30,405 nt of DNA from Bacteroidia bacterium. Lineage in GTDB: Bacteria > Bacteroidota > Bacteroidia > Bacteroidales > Azobacteroidaceae. Positions within the stretch are counted from its first letter, which is position 1, and each line of letters begins with the position of its first letter. Location: assembly GCA_025996815.1 (NCBI GenBank), contig BNTT01000026.1:1-30405 (forward strand). Direction: 5' to 3'. Shown here in pieces: positions 15,790 to 23,603 of the stretch. The position numbers and the translations under genes are program-made. Below the pieces are notes generated by a model that was not told the origin of the DNA, searched no databases, and saw only the letters and a list, made by a program, of their open reading frames with translations.

Positions 15790-16116
15790 TTAAGATGCGT
15801 TTGCCCTATTTTGCAACTCTTCCCTGATGATTGCTCTAATCACTTCAATATCAATAGTATTGTTCGTGTGATTGTTGATGTAGCCGCTCTGATTAACAGC
15901 CGCGTGGTAAACAAAATTATTTGTCGTACTAAGCAGTGTGGACAAATCTACCTCCAAAATTTCCGCGATGCGTTGCAATCTGTCAATTTTTGGAATGATA
16001 GTGCCGCTTTCAATGCGGGCATACGATGCCTGCGACACACCTAATTTGTGGGCGATGTGTTCTTGTGAGAGATTTTTTAACTCTCTAATTTGTTTAATGT
16101 TTGTGCCGATATTCAT
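15790..16116 (-). CDS. XRE-family repressor, copy C, next to the peptide gene
   Basis: 108 residues, a near-duplicate of the protein encoded at 15218-15550, with the same helix-turn-helix (IKQIRELKNLSQEHIAHKLG, VSQASYARIESG) and the same RANAS ending. It is divergent from the double-glycine peptide gene, and the gap contains a perfect 9+3+9 palindrome between the two -7 boxes. It is therefore the best candidate regulator of peptide expression and of itself. Its 3' flank shares sequence with the scar at 14526. Confidence 0.88.
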   Translation of the reverse strand: MNIGTNIKQIRELKNLSQEHIAHKLGVSQASYARIESGTIIPKIDRLQRIAEILEVDLSTLLSTTNNFVYHAAVNQSGYINNHTNNTIDIEVIRAIIREELQNRANAS

Positions 16117-16135
16117 TTTTTGTCATTTTTAGGCA

Positions 16136-16195
16136 CAAAGGTAATAAATTATTCATAAAATGAATAATAATGTGAAAAAAAACATACTACCTTTG
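16136..16195. promoter_or_regulatory. Divergent promoters flanking a palindromic operator
   Basis: Minus-strand TACCTTTG (16143-16136) serves XRE copy C, and plus-strand TACCTTTG (16188-16195) serves the peptide gene. Between them ATTATTCAT (16148-16156) and ATGAATAAT (16160-16168) form a perfect palindrome around AAA. Its place upstream of both -7 boxes suits an operator for the adjacent XRE protein. The plus promoter lacks a good -33 TTG, consistent with a regulated promoter. Confidence 0.65.
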
Positions 16196-16293
16196 TACCG
16201 TCAAACGAAAAGTTTGAGTGCACGCGGATTTTTCGAGAGATGTGCAGACAAAAGTTGTTTGCAGAAAATTGTTAATTTAATATTTATAAAAAA

Positions 16294-16485
16294 ATGAAAA
16301 ATTTAAATTTGAACGCCTATGGCGTGAGTGAAATGAGCGAAGCTCAAATGCGAGAAGTGGAAGGCGGTAGCTGGTGGAAAATTTTAATTGAGGTTGCTAC
16401 GGTAGTTGTGTCAGTTGTGAAAGCTGTGGCTGACTTACTCAAAAAGCCTGAACCTTCACCTTCTAAAACAACTTGTTGTTGTTAA
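16294..16485 (+). CDS. Double-glycine leader peptide precursor (bacteriocin-like) with Cys-Cys-Cys end
   Basis: 63 residues. The first 25 (MKNLNLNAYG VSEMSEAQMR EVEGG) form a double-glycine leader of the Bacteroidota kind, with hydrophobic residues spaced before GG, as recognised by C39 peptidases. The predicted 38-residue core starts SWWKILIEV, continues as an amphipathic, Val-rich helix (residues ~29-50, ending ADLLKK), then a Pro/Ser tail and ends in Thr-Thr-Cys-Cys-Cys. It has no homology I recognise. The C39 exporter 2.5 kb downstream is the obvious processing partner. It could be an antimicrobial peptide or a signal. A promoter lies about 100 bp upstream, divergent from an XRE gene. No immunity gene is evident. 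Confidence 0.85.
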   Translation: MKNLNLNAYGVSEMSEAQMREVEGGSWWKILIEVATVVVSVVKAVADLLKKPEPSPSKTTCCC

Positions 16486-16492
16486 CAGTGAG

Positions 16493-16521
16493 TTGGAACT
16501 ATGAAATAATTCGTATCTTTG
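16493..16521 (+). promoter_or_regulatory. Promoter of the export operon
   Basis: TTG (16493-16495), 18-bp spacer, TATCTTTG (16514-16521), 67 bp before the ATG at 16589. The exporter genes can thus be expressed separately from the peptide gene. Confidence 0.7.
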
Positions 16522-16588
16522 TGCAAAATTTGAACATTGTAAAAAGGTGCGAATTATTTGTTGTTTAATATCATATAAATATTTACTT

Positions 16589-17836
16589 ATGAAACAGATT
16601 TTTTTGACATTGTTTTTCTTAGTGAGTGTAAGCGAAATTTTCGCGCAAGATTCGATTCCTTTTCAAGAGCCGGTGGTGGAGAAGGAATATCCTTTTATTA
16701 TACAGGATTCGCCGGCGGCATTATTTACGATGCGGCAATCTAATGAGGATTTTCTCAGTCTTTATCGGTTGGGAATGAATGAAGTAAACAAAGCATTCTC
16801 CTCCAAAGTGAGTTATATCACGCAAGCTTTATTCCAAATGATATTTTTCCAGCCGCTTACACATGAGGAGGGGCATCGTTCTATCTTGACGGACGCAGGG
16901 ATAGGGTCAATTTCAAGACCATTTTTCAATGAATATGGGGCGGCATACGTCACCGGCGTTTCCGACCAGATGCTTAAACATTTGAGACAAACCAATTTAC
17001 CGATATTCACTCGGATGTATATTGGCGGCGTAGAATCTGACTATACCTTTCAACTTCGCGAAGCCTCGCTATTGAACTTTGGAGATGAAAGTTTCCAAGT
17101 ATTATGGATGGAATACTTGCTAAGAAAAATTGGCGTAGTCGGTTATTATACAATGGGATTGCTCAAAAGTGATGCAGTGGTAGAAGAGGAGCCAAACGAA
17201 TTAGACCGCGACATTGCAGGGATGGATATATATGGTGCTGTTCGCGCACTGCACAATCCCACGATGGAATTTAAACGCTACGTTAATTATGCTGATTTGC
17301 AGCCGGAAGAAATAGAATTTGTGAAGCGTGTCGGTTGGCGGTCGCTTTTGAATTTGGTTGACCCCACTTTGTTTTTCCATAAAGGGTTCAACATCAAGGA
17401 TAAATTTCACGCGAACTTTAGTTTAGGTTATTCCATGGCACCGTTCGGCGATTTTATTGACGAGCATTTTTGGTTACGCACTCGGTCGCTAAAAACGCAT
17501 TTTTATTTTCGCCAATATGAAAATAAGGATACATGGTTTCCTGCTTTTGGCGTTGATTTTTCCGACATCCCAATAGCCAATCGTTGGTCTTCTACGGTTG
17601 CTCTGCATGGTTGGTCGCAGCCAGAAGATTTGTCTTTTACACAAACAAAGGGCAAACTCGGCGGCGGCATCGACCTGCTGTTCAAATATCGCTTCCCAAT
17701 CCGTTCCAAAGGCAACTGCACCGGCATTTCAATCAATGTGGGAATTATCGCCAAAACGCAAGGCTTTTTGCCGGAAGAACTTGCAATGGAGAGTCACTCC
17801 GGAATCCGCTTAGGCACAAGTTTTTGGTTTAAATAA
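16589..17836 (+). CDS. Secreted protein with HExxH motif and barrel-like C-terminus, in a peptide-export operon
   Basis: 415 residues from the ATG at 16589, with a signal peptide MKQIFLTLFF LVSVSEIFAQ. I do not recognise the family. Residues 92-96 read H-E-E-G-H, a HExxH zinc-metalloprotease signature, within a helix-like stretch (LFQMIFFQPLTHEEGHRSIL). From about residue 270 the sequence alternates polar and aromatic residues in strand-length blocks (HANFSLGYSM, KTHFYFRQY, STVALHGW, GGIDLLFKYRF, SINVGIIAK) and ends SGIRLGTSFWFK, like the final strand of an outer-membrane barrel. It is first in an operon with the HlyD and ABC genes (7-bp gap). Possible roles: outer-membrane exit partner, secondary processing of the peptide, or self-protection. 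The HExxH could also be fortuitous; no third zinc ligand is certain. Confidence 0.8.
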   Translation: MKQIFLTLFFLVSVSEIFAQDSIPFQEPVVEKEYPFIIQDSPAALFTMRQSNEDFLSLYRLGMNEVNKAFSSKVSYITQALFQMIFFQPLTHEEGHRSILTDAGIGSISRPFFNEYGAAYVTGVSDQMLKHLRQTNLPIFTRMYIGGVESDYTFQLREASLLNFGDESFQVLWMEYLLRKIGVVGYYTMGLLKSDAVVEEEPNELDRDIAGMDIYGAVRALHNPTMEFKRYVNYADLQPEEIEFVKRVGWRSLLNLVDPTLFFHKGFNIKDKFHANFSLGYSMAPFGDFIDEHFWLRTRSLKTHFYFRQYENKDTWFPAFGVDFSDIPIANRWSSTVALHGWSQPEDLSFTQTKGKLGGGIDLLFKYRFPIRSKGNCTGISINVGIIAKTQGFLPEELAMESHSGIRLGTSFWFK

Positions 17837-17843
17837 TCTCAAG

Positions 17844-18980
17844 ATGCCTCTCTTTCCTCCCGAAATAATCGACGACACCACTGAAGCCCTGTTTGTCAAA
17901 CGCAGCATACGCAGCAATGCAATATACCTCGTTGTAGTATTCGCAGTGGCGGCAACACTCGCCGCCCTGCCATTCATCTATGTGCAGGTCAGCACCCAAG
18001 CCCGCGGCACTATTCGCACACCCAACGAAAATAATCCACTGCAAACGTCTGTCTATGGCGAAGTTACGGATATTCGCATTGCTGAAAATGCGGAAGTCTT
18101 GCGCGGCGATACGCTGCTGGTGCTTAATTCGGCAAGTGTGCAGGTGCAGGCGGCAATTGCGGCTGAAAAAGTACGCGAAAATTTGACTTTTGTGCGCGAC
18201 ATTCAGTCGCTGCTTACCGGCAATTTTTCTGCACTCAAAACACCCAAATATCTGAATGAAAGTAATTTATATAATACCTCGCTGGATGAACTGCAAACAA
18301 AAATTGAATATCTGAAAAACGAACTGGACATGACGGAAAAGTTGTACACCAAAAATGTGAACAGCAAAAGTGAGTATCTACAATACAAAAACAATTACGA
18401 TGCGGCTGTGCGCCAACATGCCAATCAGCGCGAGCAGTTTTTCAACCGCTGGCAGTCGGAAAAAACCAACTACGAACTGGAAATCAGGAGTTTGCAGGCA
18501 GACGTTCAGCGACTTGACGACGAGCAGACCAAATATGTGCTCAAAGCACCGGCTTCGGGTGCCGTGATTCAGTTTTCAGGCATCCGGAAAGGCAATTTTA
18601 TTGCGCCCGGACAAACGCTCGGCTATATTTCCGATGCCGGCGATTTGCTGGTGGAGTGCTACGTGTCGCCGACGGATATTGGCTATATCAGTGAAAATCA
18701 GCCGGTTGCCTTTCAGCTGGATGCCTTCAACTACAACCAATGGGGTTTGGCGCACGGCAAGATACGGGAAATATCGAAAGACATCATCCTGATGAACGAG
18801 CAACCGGTTTTCCGCGTACGCTGCTCGCTCGACACGCCCTATCTGCAACTGAAAAACGGCTACAAAGGCAACCTCAAAAAGGGCATGACGCTCACCGGGC
18901 GTTTTTATCTGACAGACAGGAGTTTATGGCAACTGCTATTTGATAAAGTAGATAATTGGGTAAATCCAAAAATTGTCTGA
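17844..18980 (+). CDS. HlyD/MFP-type periplasmic adaptor of peptide exporter
   Basis: 378 residues. A short cytoplasmic N-terminus is followed by one membrane segment (IYLVVVFAVAATLAALPFIYV, about residues 27-47), a first half of the lipoyl-like domain (QTSVYGEVTDIRIAENAEVLRGDTLLVL), and a long coiled-coil (residues ~95-230, including two tracts rich in Glu/Lys/Leu). The second lipoyl half (VLKAPASGAVIQFSGIRKGNFIAPGQTLGYIS) and a beta-barrel domain (LLVECYVSPTDIGYISENQPV...) come next. This is the architecture of adaptors that pair with C39 ABC exporters. Seven bases separate it from the upstream gene and three from the ABC gene. No TolC-like outer-membrane gene lies in the window, so the exit channel is either elsewhere or supplied by the neighbouring barrel-like protein. 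Confidence 0.92.
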   Translation: MPLFPPEIIDDTTEALFVKRSIRSNAIYLVVVFAVAATLAALPFIYVQVSTQARGTIRTPNENNPLQTSVYGEVTDIRIAENAEVLRGDTLLVLNSASVQVQAAIAAEKVRENLTFVRDIQSLLTGNFSALKTPKYLNESNLYNTSLDELQTKIEYLKNELDMTEKLYTKNVNSKSEYLQYKNNYDAAVRQHANQREQFFNRWQSEKTNYELEIRSLQADVQRLDDEQTKYVLKAPASGAVIQFSGIRKGNFIAPGQTLGYISDAGDLLVECYVSPTDIGYISENQPVAFQLDAFNYNQWGLAHGKIREISKDIILMNEQPVFRVRCSLDTPYLQLKNGYKGNLKKGMTLTGRFYLTDRSLWQLLFDKVDNWVNPKIV

Positions 18981-18983
18981 ATA

Positions 18984-21131
18984 ATGAGCATAAAAATAAA
19001 GCAAAGAGACATAACAGACTGCGGGGCAGCCTGTTTGGCATCGGTGGGGGAACACTACAACCTGAAACTGCCTGTGGCACGCATCCGGCAGATTGCGGGC
19101 ACGGACAAGCGCGGCACCAATGTGCTCGGCATGGTGAGAGCTGCGGAGCAACTCGGCTTTGAGGCAAAGGGCGTGAACGGCATTGCGGAGTCGCTGCCAA
19201 AAATCCCGCTCCCTGCCATTGCGCACATTGTCAGAAAAAATCTGCTGCACTATCTTGTGATTTATTCCGTTCATAAAGAGGTGGTTACATATATGGACCC
19301 GATTGATGGCGAGATGCACAAGGAGACAACGGCGGAATTTATGAAAACTTGGTCGGGCGCACTGATTTTGCTGGTGCCGGGCGAAGACTTTAAGATAGGC
19401 GACACGAAAGTGTCTATCTACAAGCGGTTTTGGTTTTTGATGCAGTCGCACCGGAGCGTGGTTTTGCAGTCGCTTTTCGGCGCGGTCGTTTACACCGTAT
19501 TAGGCTTGTCCACATCCATTTACATCCAAAAAATCACCGACAATGTGTTTGTGAGCGGCAACAAAAATCTGCTGAATTTGCTGAGCATCGCCATGATTGT
19601 GATTCTGCTCATCCAAATGTTTGTTGGCGTGAGCAAAAGCGTGTTTATGCTCAACACGGGGCAGAAAATTGACGCGCGGCTGATTTTGGGCTACTACAAA
19701 CACCTGCTCAAACTGCCGCAACGCTTTTTCGACACCATGCGCGTGGGCGAAATAATTTCGCGTATCAATGATGCGGTCAACATTCGTGTTTTCATCAACG
19801 ATGTGGCTATTGCATTGGTAGTCAATATCTTCATCGTTGTGTTTTCGTTTGCCTTGATGTTTGTTTACAGTTGGAAATTGGCACTCATCCTCTTGATTTC
19901 CATTCCGCTCTATGCACTTATCTATTTTATTACCAACAAATTGAATAAGAAGCGCGAGCGAAAATTGATGGAGGACAGTGCCGAACTCGAAAGCCAATTG
20001 GTGGAGTCGCTCAATTCGGTAAAAACCATCAAACAGTTTGGCATTGAGGACTTTGCAAATATCAAAACGGAAAATCGGTTTATTCGCTTGCTGGATTCGG
20101 TGTATAAATCGGCGATAAACTCATTTATTTCCGACAATTCATCGGAATTTGTCAGCCGCATTTTCACGATAATTATCCTGTGGCTCGGCTCTTACTTGGT
20201 GATTGACAGCACCATCACGCCGGGCGAACTGCTGAGTTTCTACGCCCTCATCGGCTACCTCACCGGTCCGATTTCGAGCCTGATTGGGATGAACAAAACC
20301 ATCCAAAACGCACTGATAGCCGCCGACCGCCTGTTTGAAATAATGGATTTGGAGCGCGAAAACGATGAAAACAAAATCGAACTGCAACCGGATTTGCTCG
20401 GCGATATACGCTTTGAACAAGTGTCGTTCAGCTACGGCACCCGCGTGGATGTGTTCGAAAATTTCGATTTGCACCTCAAACACGGCGAATTGACGGCAAT
20501 AATCGGCGAAAGCGGCTCGGGAAAAACCACGATTGCCGCCCTGCTGCAAAAACTCTACCCGCTGAAATCGGGAAAAATCAGTATCGGCGACCTGAACATC
20601 GAATACATTGAAAATCAAAGTCTTAGGAAAGTGGTGAGTGCCGTGCCGCAACAACTCAACCTCTTTGCAGGCAATGTGATTGAAAACATCGCGCTGGGCG
20701 AGTATGAGCCTGACTTGCAACGGATTGTGAGCATCTGCACAATGCTGGGGATGATGCCTTTCGTCGAAAAACTCCCCGCCGGCTTCAACACCTACCTCGG
20801 CGAAAACGGCGCATCGCTGTCAGGCGGGCAAAAACAGCGTCTGGCAATAGCCCGCGCCCTATACAAGGAACCGGAAATCCTGATATTAGACGAGGCGACG
20901 TCGTCGCTCGACTCCGAATCGGAGCAATTTGTGCAACAAACCATTCAGCAGCTAAAAGAACAGGGAAAAACCATCATCATCATCGCCCACCGCCTGAGCA
21001 CGGTGGTGAATGCCGACAAAATCGTGGTGCTCGAAAGCGGCAAAGTGGTGGAGCAAGGCTCGCACCGCGACTTGTACGCCGCCAAAGGGCGATATTTCCA
21101 AATGTGGGAGAAGCAGATACCGCATTTTTAG
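18984..21131 (+). CDS. Peptidase-containing ABC transporter (C39), processes and exports the peptide
   Basis: 715 residues, complete. The N-terminal C39 cysteine peptidase has Gln7, Cys13 (QRDITDCGAACL), His89 (LLHYLVIYS) and Asp105 (MDPIDG), so it looks active and should cleave after Gly-Gly. A six-helix ABC membrane domain spans about residues 155-440. The nucleotide-binding domain has Walker A GESGSGKTT (~507), signature LSGGQKQR (~611), Walker B ILILDEATSS and the switch His in IAHRLSTV. Together with the HlyD-like protein it would form an inner-membrane exporter. Its substrate is very probably the 63-residue double-glycine precursor at 16294-16485. It is last in the operon and followed by a short T-rich stretch. 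Confidence 0.96.
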   Translation: MSIKIKQRDITDCGAACLASVGEHYNLKLPVARIRQIAGTDKRGTNVLGMVRAAEQLGFEAKGVNGIAESLPKIPLPAIAHIVRKNLLHYLVIYSVHKEVVTYMDPIDGEMHKETTAEFMKTWSGALILLVPGEDFKIGDTKVSIYKRFWFLMQSHRSVVLQSLFGAVVYTVLGLSTSIYIQKITDNVFVSGNKNLLNLLSIAMIVILLIQMFVGVSKSVFMLNTGQKIDARLILGYYKHLLKLPQRFFDTMRVGEIISRINDAVNIRVFINDVAIALVVNIFIVVFSFALMFVYSWKLALILLISIPLYALIYFITNKLNKKRERKLMEDSAELESQLVESLNSVKTIKQFGIEDFANIKTENRFIRLLDSVYKSAINSFISDNSSEFVSRIFTIIILWLGSYLVIDSTITPGELLSFYALIGYLTGPISSLIGMNKTIQNALIAADRLFEIMDLERENDENKIELQPDLLGDIRFEQVSFSYGTRVDVFENFDLHLKHGELTAIIGESGSGKTTIAALLQKLYPLKSGKISIGDLNIEYIENQSLRKVVSAVPQQLNLFAGNVIENIALGEYEPDLQRIVSICTMLGMMPFVEKLPAGFNTYLGENGASLSGGQKQRLAIARALYKEPEILILDEATSSLDSESEQFVQQTIQQLKEQGKTIIIIAHRLSTVVNADKIVVLESGKVVEQGSHRDLYAAKGRYFQMWEKQIPHF

Positions 21132-21188
21132 CCGATTTTTTTTCACTATCGGGGTTCAGGCTATCATCACTAAATCCAAAAAAAGTTG

Positions 21189-21196
21189 TACTTTTG
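21189..21196 (+). promoter_or_regulatory. -7 box of sufE
   Basis: TACTTTTG, 20 bp before the ATG at 21217. No clear -33 TTG. Confidence 0.55.
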
Positions 21197-21216
21197 TAGC
21201 GAAAAATTGATAAATT

Positions 21217-21639
21217 ATGCAAACAATCGACCAAATACAGGACGAAATCATCGCCGAATTTGCGGCGTTTGACGACTGGATGGACAAATATTCGCTGCTG
21301 ATTGAGATGGGCAATGAGTTGCCGCCGTTGAATGCCGCCTGCAAGACGCCGAGCAACCTGATTGAGGGCTGTCAGAGCCGTGTGTGGCTGCAAGCCGACT
21401 ATGTGGACGGCAAAGTGCTCTTTCAGGGCGAAAGCGATGCCGTGATTGTCAAGGGCATCGTGTCGCTGCTCATTCGCGTGCTTTCGGGGCACACGCCCGA
21501 CGAAATTCTCAACGCCGACCTCCGGTTTGTTGAGGCAATCGGACTGAAAGAGCACCTTTCGCCCACCCGTTCCAACGGCTTGGTGTCGATGCTCAAACAG
21601 TTGAAACTCTATGCGTTAGCCCTCAAAAGTAAATCCTGA
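21217..21639 (+). CDS. sufE: SufE-like cysteine desulfuration protein
   Basis: 140 residues, the normal length. SufE accepts persulfide sulfur from the desulfurase SufS on its active Cys and passes it to the SufBCD scaffold for Fe-S cluster assembly. The active-site Cys is Cys52 in LIEGCQSRVWL, the family hallmark, and the C-terminal half has the expected GHTPDEIL, LSPTRSNGL segments. No other suf genes are in the window. Nine bases separate it from the methyltransferase gene, so they form an operon. Confidence 0.95.
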   Translation: MQTIDQIQDEIIAEFAAFDDWMDKYSLLIEMGNELPPLNAACKTPSNLIEGCQSRVWLQADYVDGKVLFQGESDAVIVKGIVSLLIRVLSGHTPDEILNADLRFVEAIGLKEHLSPTRSNGLVSMLKQLKLYALALKSKS

Positions 21640-21648
21640 ATTGACGTT

Positions 21649-22218
21649 ATGCGCAAACTGAAAATCACCGAACTCAATCGCCTCAGCACGGAAGCCTTCA
21701 AGCAGGCAGAAAAAATCCCGCTGGTGGTGGTGCTCGACAATGTCCGCAGCCTCCACAACGTGGGGTCGGTTTTTCGCACCGCCGACGCTTTTCGGGTGGA
21801 GGCAGTCTATCTGTGCGGCATCACAGCCACGCCTCCGCAGGCAGAAATCCACAAAACGGCTCTCGGCGCAGAGGATTCCGTCGATTGGCACTATTTCGAG
21901 GACACGTTGGAGGCGGTGCGCGCACTCAAAGCCGCCGGCTATCGCGTGGCAGCGATTGAGCAGGCAGAAAACAGCATCCCCCTTGAACATTTCAATTGTC
22001 ATTGCGGGCTTGACCCGCAATCCCCCGTTGAAGGCGCGAAATATGCGATTATTCTCGGAAATGAGGTGCACGGCGTGGCGCAGGAAGCGATGGATGCCTG
22101 CGATTTCTGTATCGAAATTCCGCAGTTCGGCACCAAGCATTCGCTGAATGTATCCGTTGCTGCCGGCATTGTTATTTGGGCGATGTTTACAAATTTTTCC
22201 GCGCCAAAAGTTCAATAG
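21649..22218 (+). CDS. SpoU/TrmH-family RNA 2'-O-ribose methyltransferase with in-frame repeat insert
   Basis: 189 residues of the SPOUT fold. Motif 1 (VLDNVRSLHNVGSVFRTADAF) has the catalytic Asn and Arg; motif 2 (AIILGNEVHGV) and motif 3 (IEIPQFGTKHSLNVSVAAGIV) form the S-adenosylmethionine-binding knot. The target (rRNA or tRNA) cannot be told. Between residues about 115 and 127 the segment NCHCGLDPQSPVEG interrupts the region before motif 2; it is encoded by a palindromic repeat (22001-22021 and flanks) of a type scattered in other genomes. The frame is preserved and the knot motifs are untouched, so the enzyme is probably active. The 3' end overlaps the convergent glycosyltransferase gene by 32 bp. 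Confidence 0.92.
   Translation: MRKLKITELNRLSTEAFKQAEKIPLVVVLDNVRSLHNVGSVFRTADAFRVEAVYLCGITATPPQAEIHKTALGAEDSVDWHYFEDTLEAVRALKAAGYRVAAIEQAENSIPLEHFNCHCGLDPQSPVEGAKYAIILGNEVHGVAQEAMDACDFCIEIPQFGTKHSLNVSVAAGIVIWAMFTNFSAPKVQ
22001..22021. repeat. Palindromic repeat inserted in the methyltransferase gene
   Basis: ATTGCGGG (22001-22008) and CCCGCAAT (22014-22021) are exact inverted arms around CTTGA. With the flanking GTC and CCCCC it matches the 'GTCATTGCGGGCTTGACCC' type of short palindromic element that I recall as dispersed in Bacteroidota and Alphaproteobacteria genomes, often giving the peptide CGLDPQS. Here it is read in frame. Confidence 0.75.
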
Positions 22219-23590
22219 TCCGGATTTTATCCTTATAAAAATTGTGTGTATTCAACTTGTTGATGTCTAACGAGGCATCGGAATTGTCCTCCCAGCGGCG
22301 GCAGAGGTAGAGCGGGGTATAGATGCGCCCGATTTGGTAGTTGCGCGAAATAGCCAAGCCCACGGCGTAGTCCTCGCCATAACTCGTGTTGGGCACTTTG
22401 ATGTCGCGCAACACCGGTGTATAGAAAGCGCGGGGTGCCCCTAAACCGTTGATTCGCAGGGCGTTGTTTCTGCCGTTTTCGGGTGTCCATTCTTTGTGGT
22501 CGATGATGCCGGGGGGGATTTCTTCCAATTTCACGTTCACCATTTTGTAGGTGCCCACCACCATCGCGCAGTTTTGTTCGTAAAACGCGCTTACAACCGT
22601 TTTGAGCACGTTTTTGTCGATATATAAATCATCGCTATCCAATTGGACGGCAAATTTGCCGCATTGCGGGTGCATCACAGCTTCGTTCCAGCAGCCGCCG
22701 ATACCCAGGTCGTTGCGTTGGGGGACGACGAGGATGAGTCGCTTGTCGGTGGCGGCGATTTCTTTCAAAATGGCGGTGGTGCGGTCTGTCGAGTGGTTGT
22801 CCACCACAATCAGGTTGAACGGGAAGTCGGCTTCCTGCATCAGCACCGAGCGCACGGCTTCTTCGATGGTGCGTTCACGGTTGCGCACCGGAATGACCAC
22901 GCTGGCTTCCACCGGAAAAGTGTCTTTGGAAAATTCCACCGGGGAAAACTCCGGCTTCAGCCACGCACGGATGTCTTTCAGGTATTGCGTGCAGGCTTGT
23001 TCCATTTCGATTTGCGACTGCCGATTTTTCGGGTCAACGTAGTCAAACAGTTTTTCGCCCGACCGGCGATTGTCCGTTTCCAACTCCGTGTAGAGGAGTT
23101 CCTGCAAGTGAAACAGCCGCGCTTTTTTGGACACTTTCAGGCGCAAGTCGTATAGCCCCGCCGCCTGATAGTCCGCGCTCATCTCTGCCACAGCCGCCTT
23201 GAAGGCATCCGAGCGGTACAACAGCAGCGAGCCGAAATCGAAATCGTCGCGCAGACTACCCTCCTGATAGTCAATCACCGGATGGGCTTCCTGCTTGCCG
23301 TCCTTGATTTTGTAACTGTCGGCATACAGCATTCCGGCATCGGTGTCGCCGATGACTTTCAGCATTCGCTCGATGGCATACGCGCCCAATTGCAGTTGCA
23401 ACGACTGCGTATATAGCAGCGTATAGGGCGTTGCGATTTGCGCTGCGATGGTCTTCAACGTGCGCGTCTTTTGCAGATTGTCTTTAAGAACGACGACCTC
23501 GCCGATTTCGGCACACGCTTTTAACGCTTTCAGCGTGCCCTCAATGTTTTCCGCTGTGCTGTCGGGAACAAAACAGGTTATTTTTTTCAT
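22187..23590 (-). CDS. Two-domain GT2 family glycosyltransferase
   Basis: 467 residues from the ATG at 23590 (MKKITCFVPDSTAEN); the longer frame would overlap the amidase gene. The C-terminal half is a GT-A glycosyltransferase of family 2: EASVVIPVRNRERTIEEAVRS for the nucleotide-sugar start, IVVDNHSTDRT, the metal-binding DxD as QLDSDD, and a later GEDY acidic motif. The N-terminal ~230 residues also look like a GT-A-like fold (CFVPDS..., GMLYADSYKIKDGK, DFGSLLLYRSDAF) without an obvious DxD at the expected place, so it may be an inactive domain. Donor and acceptor are unknown. It sits 13 bp downstream of the cell-wall amidase gene, probably co-transcribed. Confidence 0.88.
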   Translation of the reverse strand: MKKITCFVPDSTAENIEGTLKALKACAEIGEVVVLKDNLQKTRTLKTIAAQIATPYTLLYTQSLQLQLGAYAIERMLKVIGDTDAGMLYADSYKIKDGKQEAHPVIDYQEGSLRDDFDFGSLLLYRSDAFKAAVAEMSADYQAAGLYDLRLKVSKKARLFHLQELLYTELETDNRRSGEKLFDYVDPKNRQSQIEMEQACTQYLKDIRAWLKPEFSPVEFSKDTFPVEASVVIPVRNRERTIEEAVRSVLMQEADFPFNLIVVDNHSTDRTTAILKEIAATDKRLILVVPQRNDLGIGGCWNEAVMHPQCGKFAVQLDSDDLYIDKNVLKTVVSAFYEQNCAMVVGTYKMVNVKLEEIPPGIIDHKEWTPENGRNNALRINGLGAPRAFYTPVLRDIKVPNTSYGEDYAVGLAISRNYQIGRIYTPLYLCRRWEDNSDASLDINKLNTHNFYKDKIRTIELLARKNL

Positions 23591-23603
23591 TTCTGTGTAA
23601 ATT

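Noticed and set aside
15612..15827. A 71-codon plus frame after the copy B outward promoter
   Set aside because: It runs across hairpins and into the 3' end of XRE copy C and has no recognisable protein pattern.
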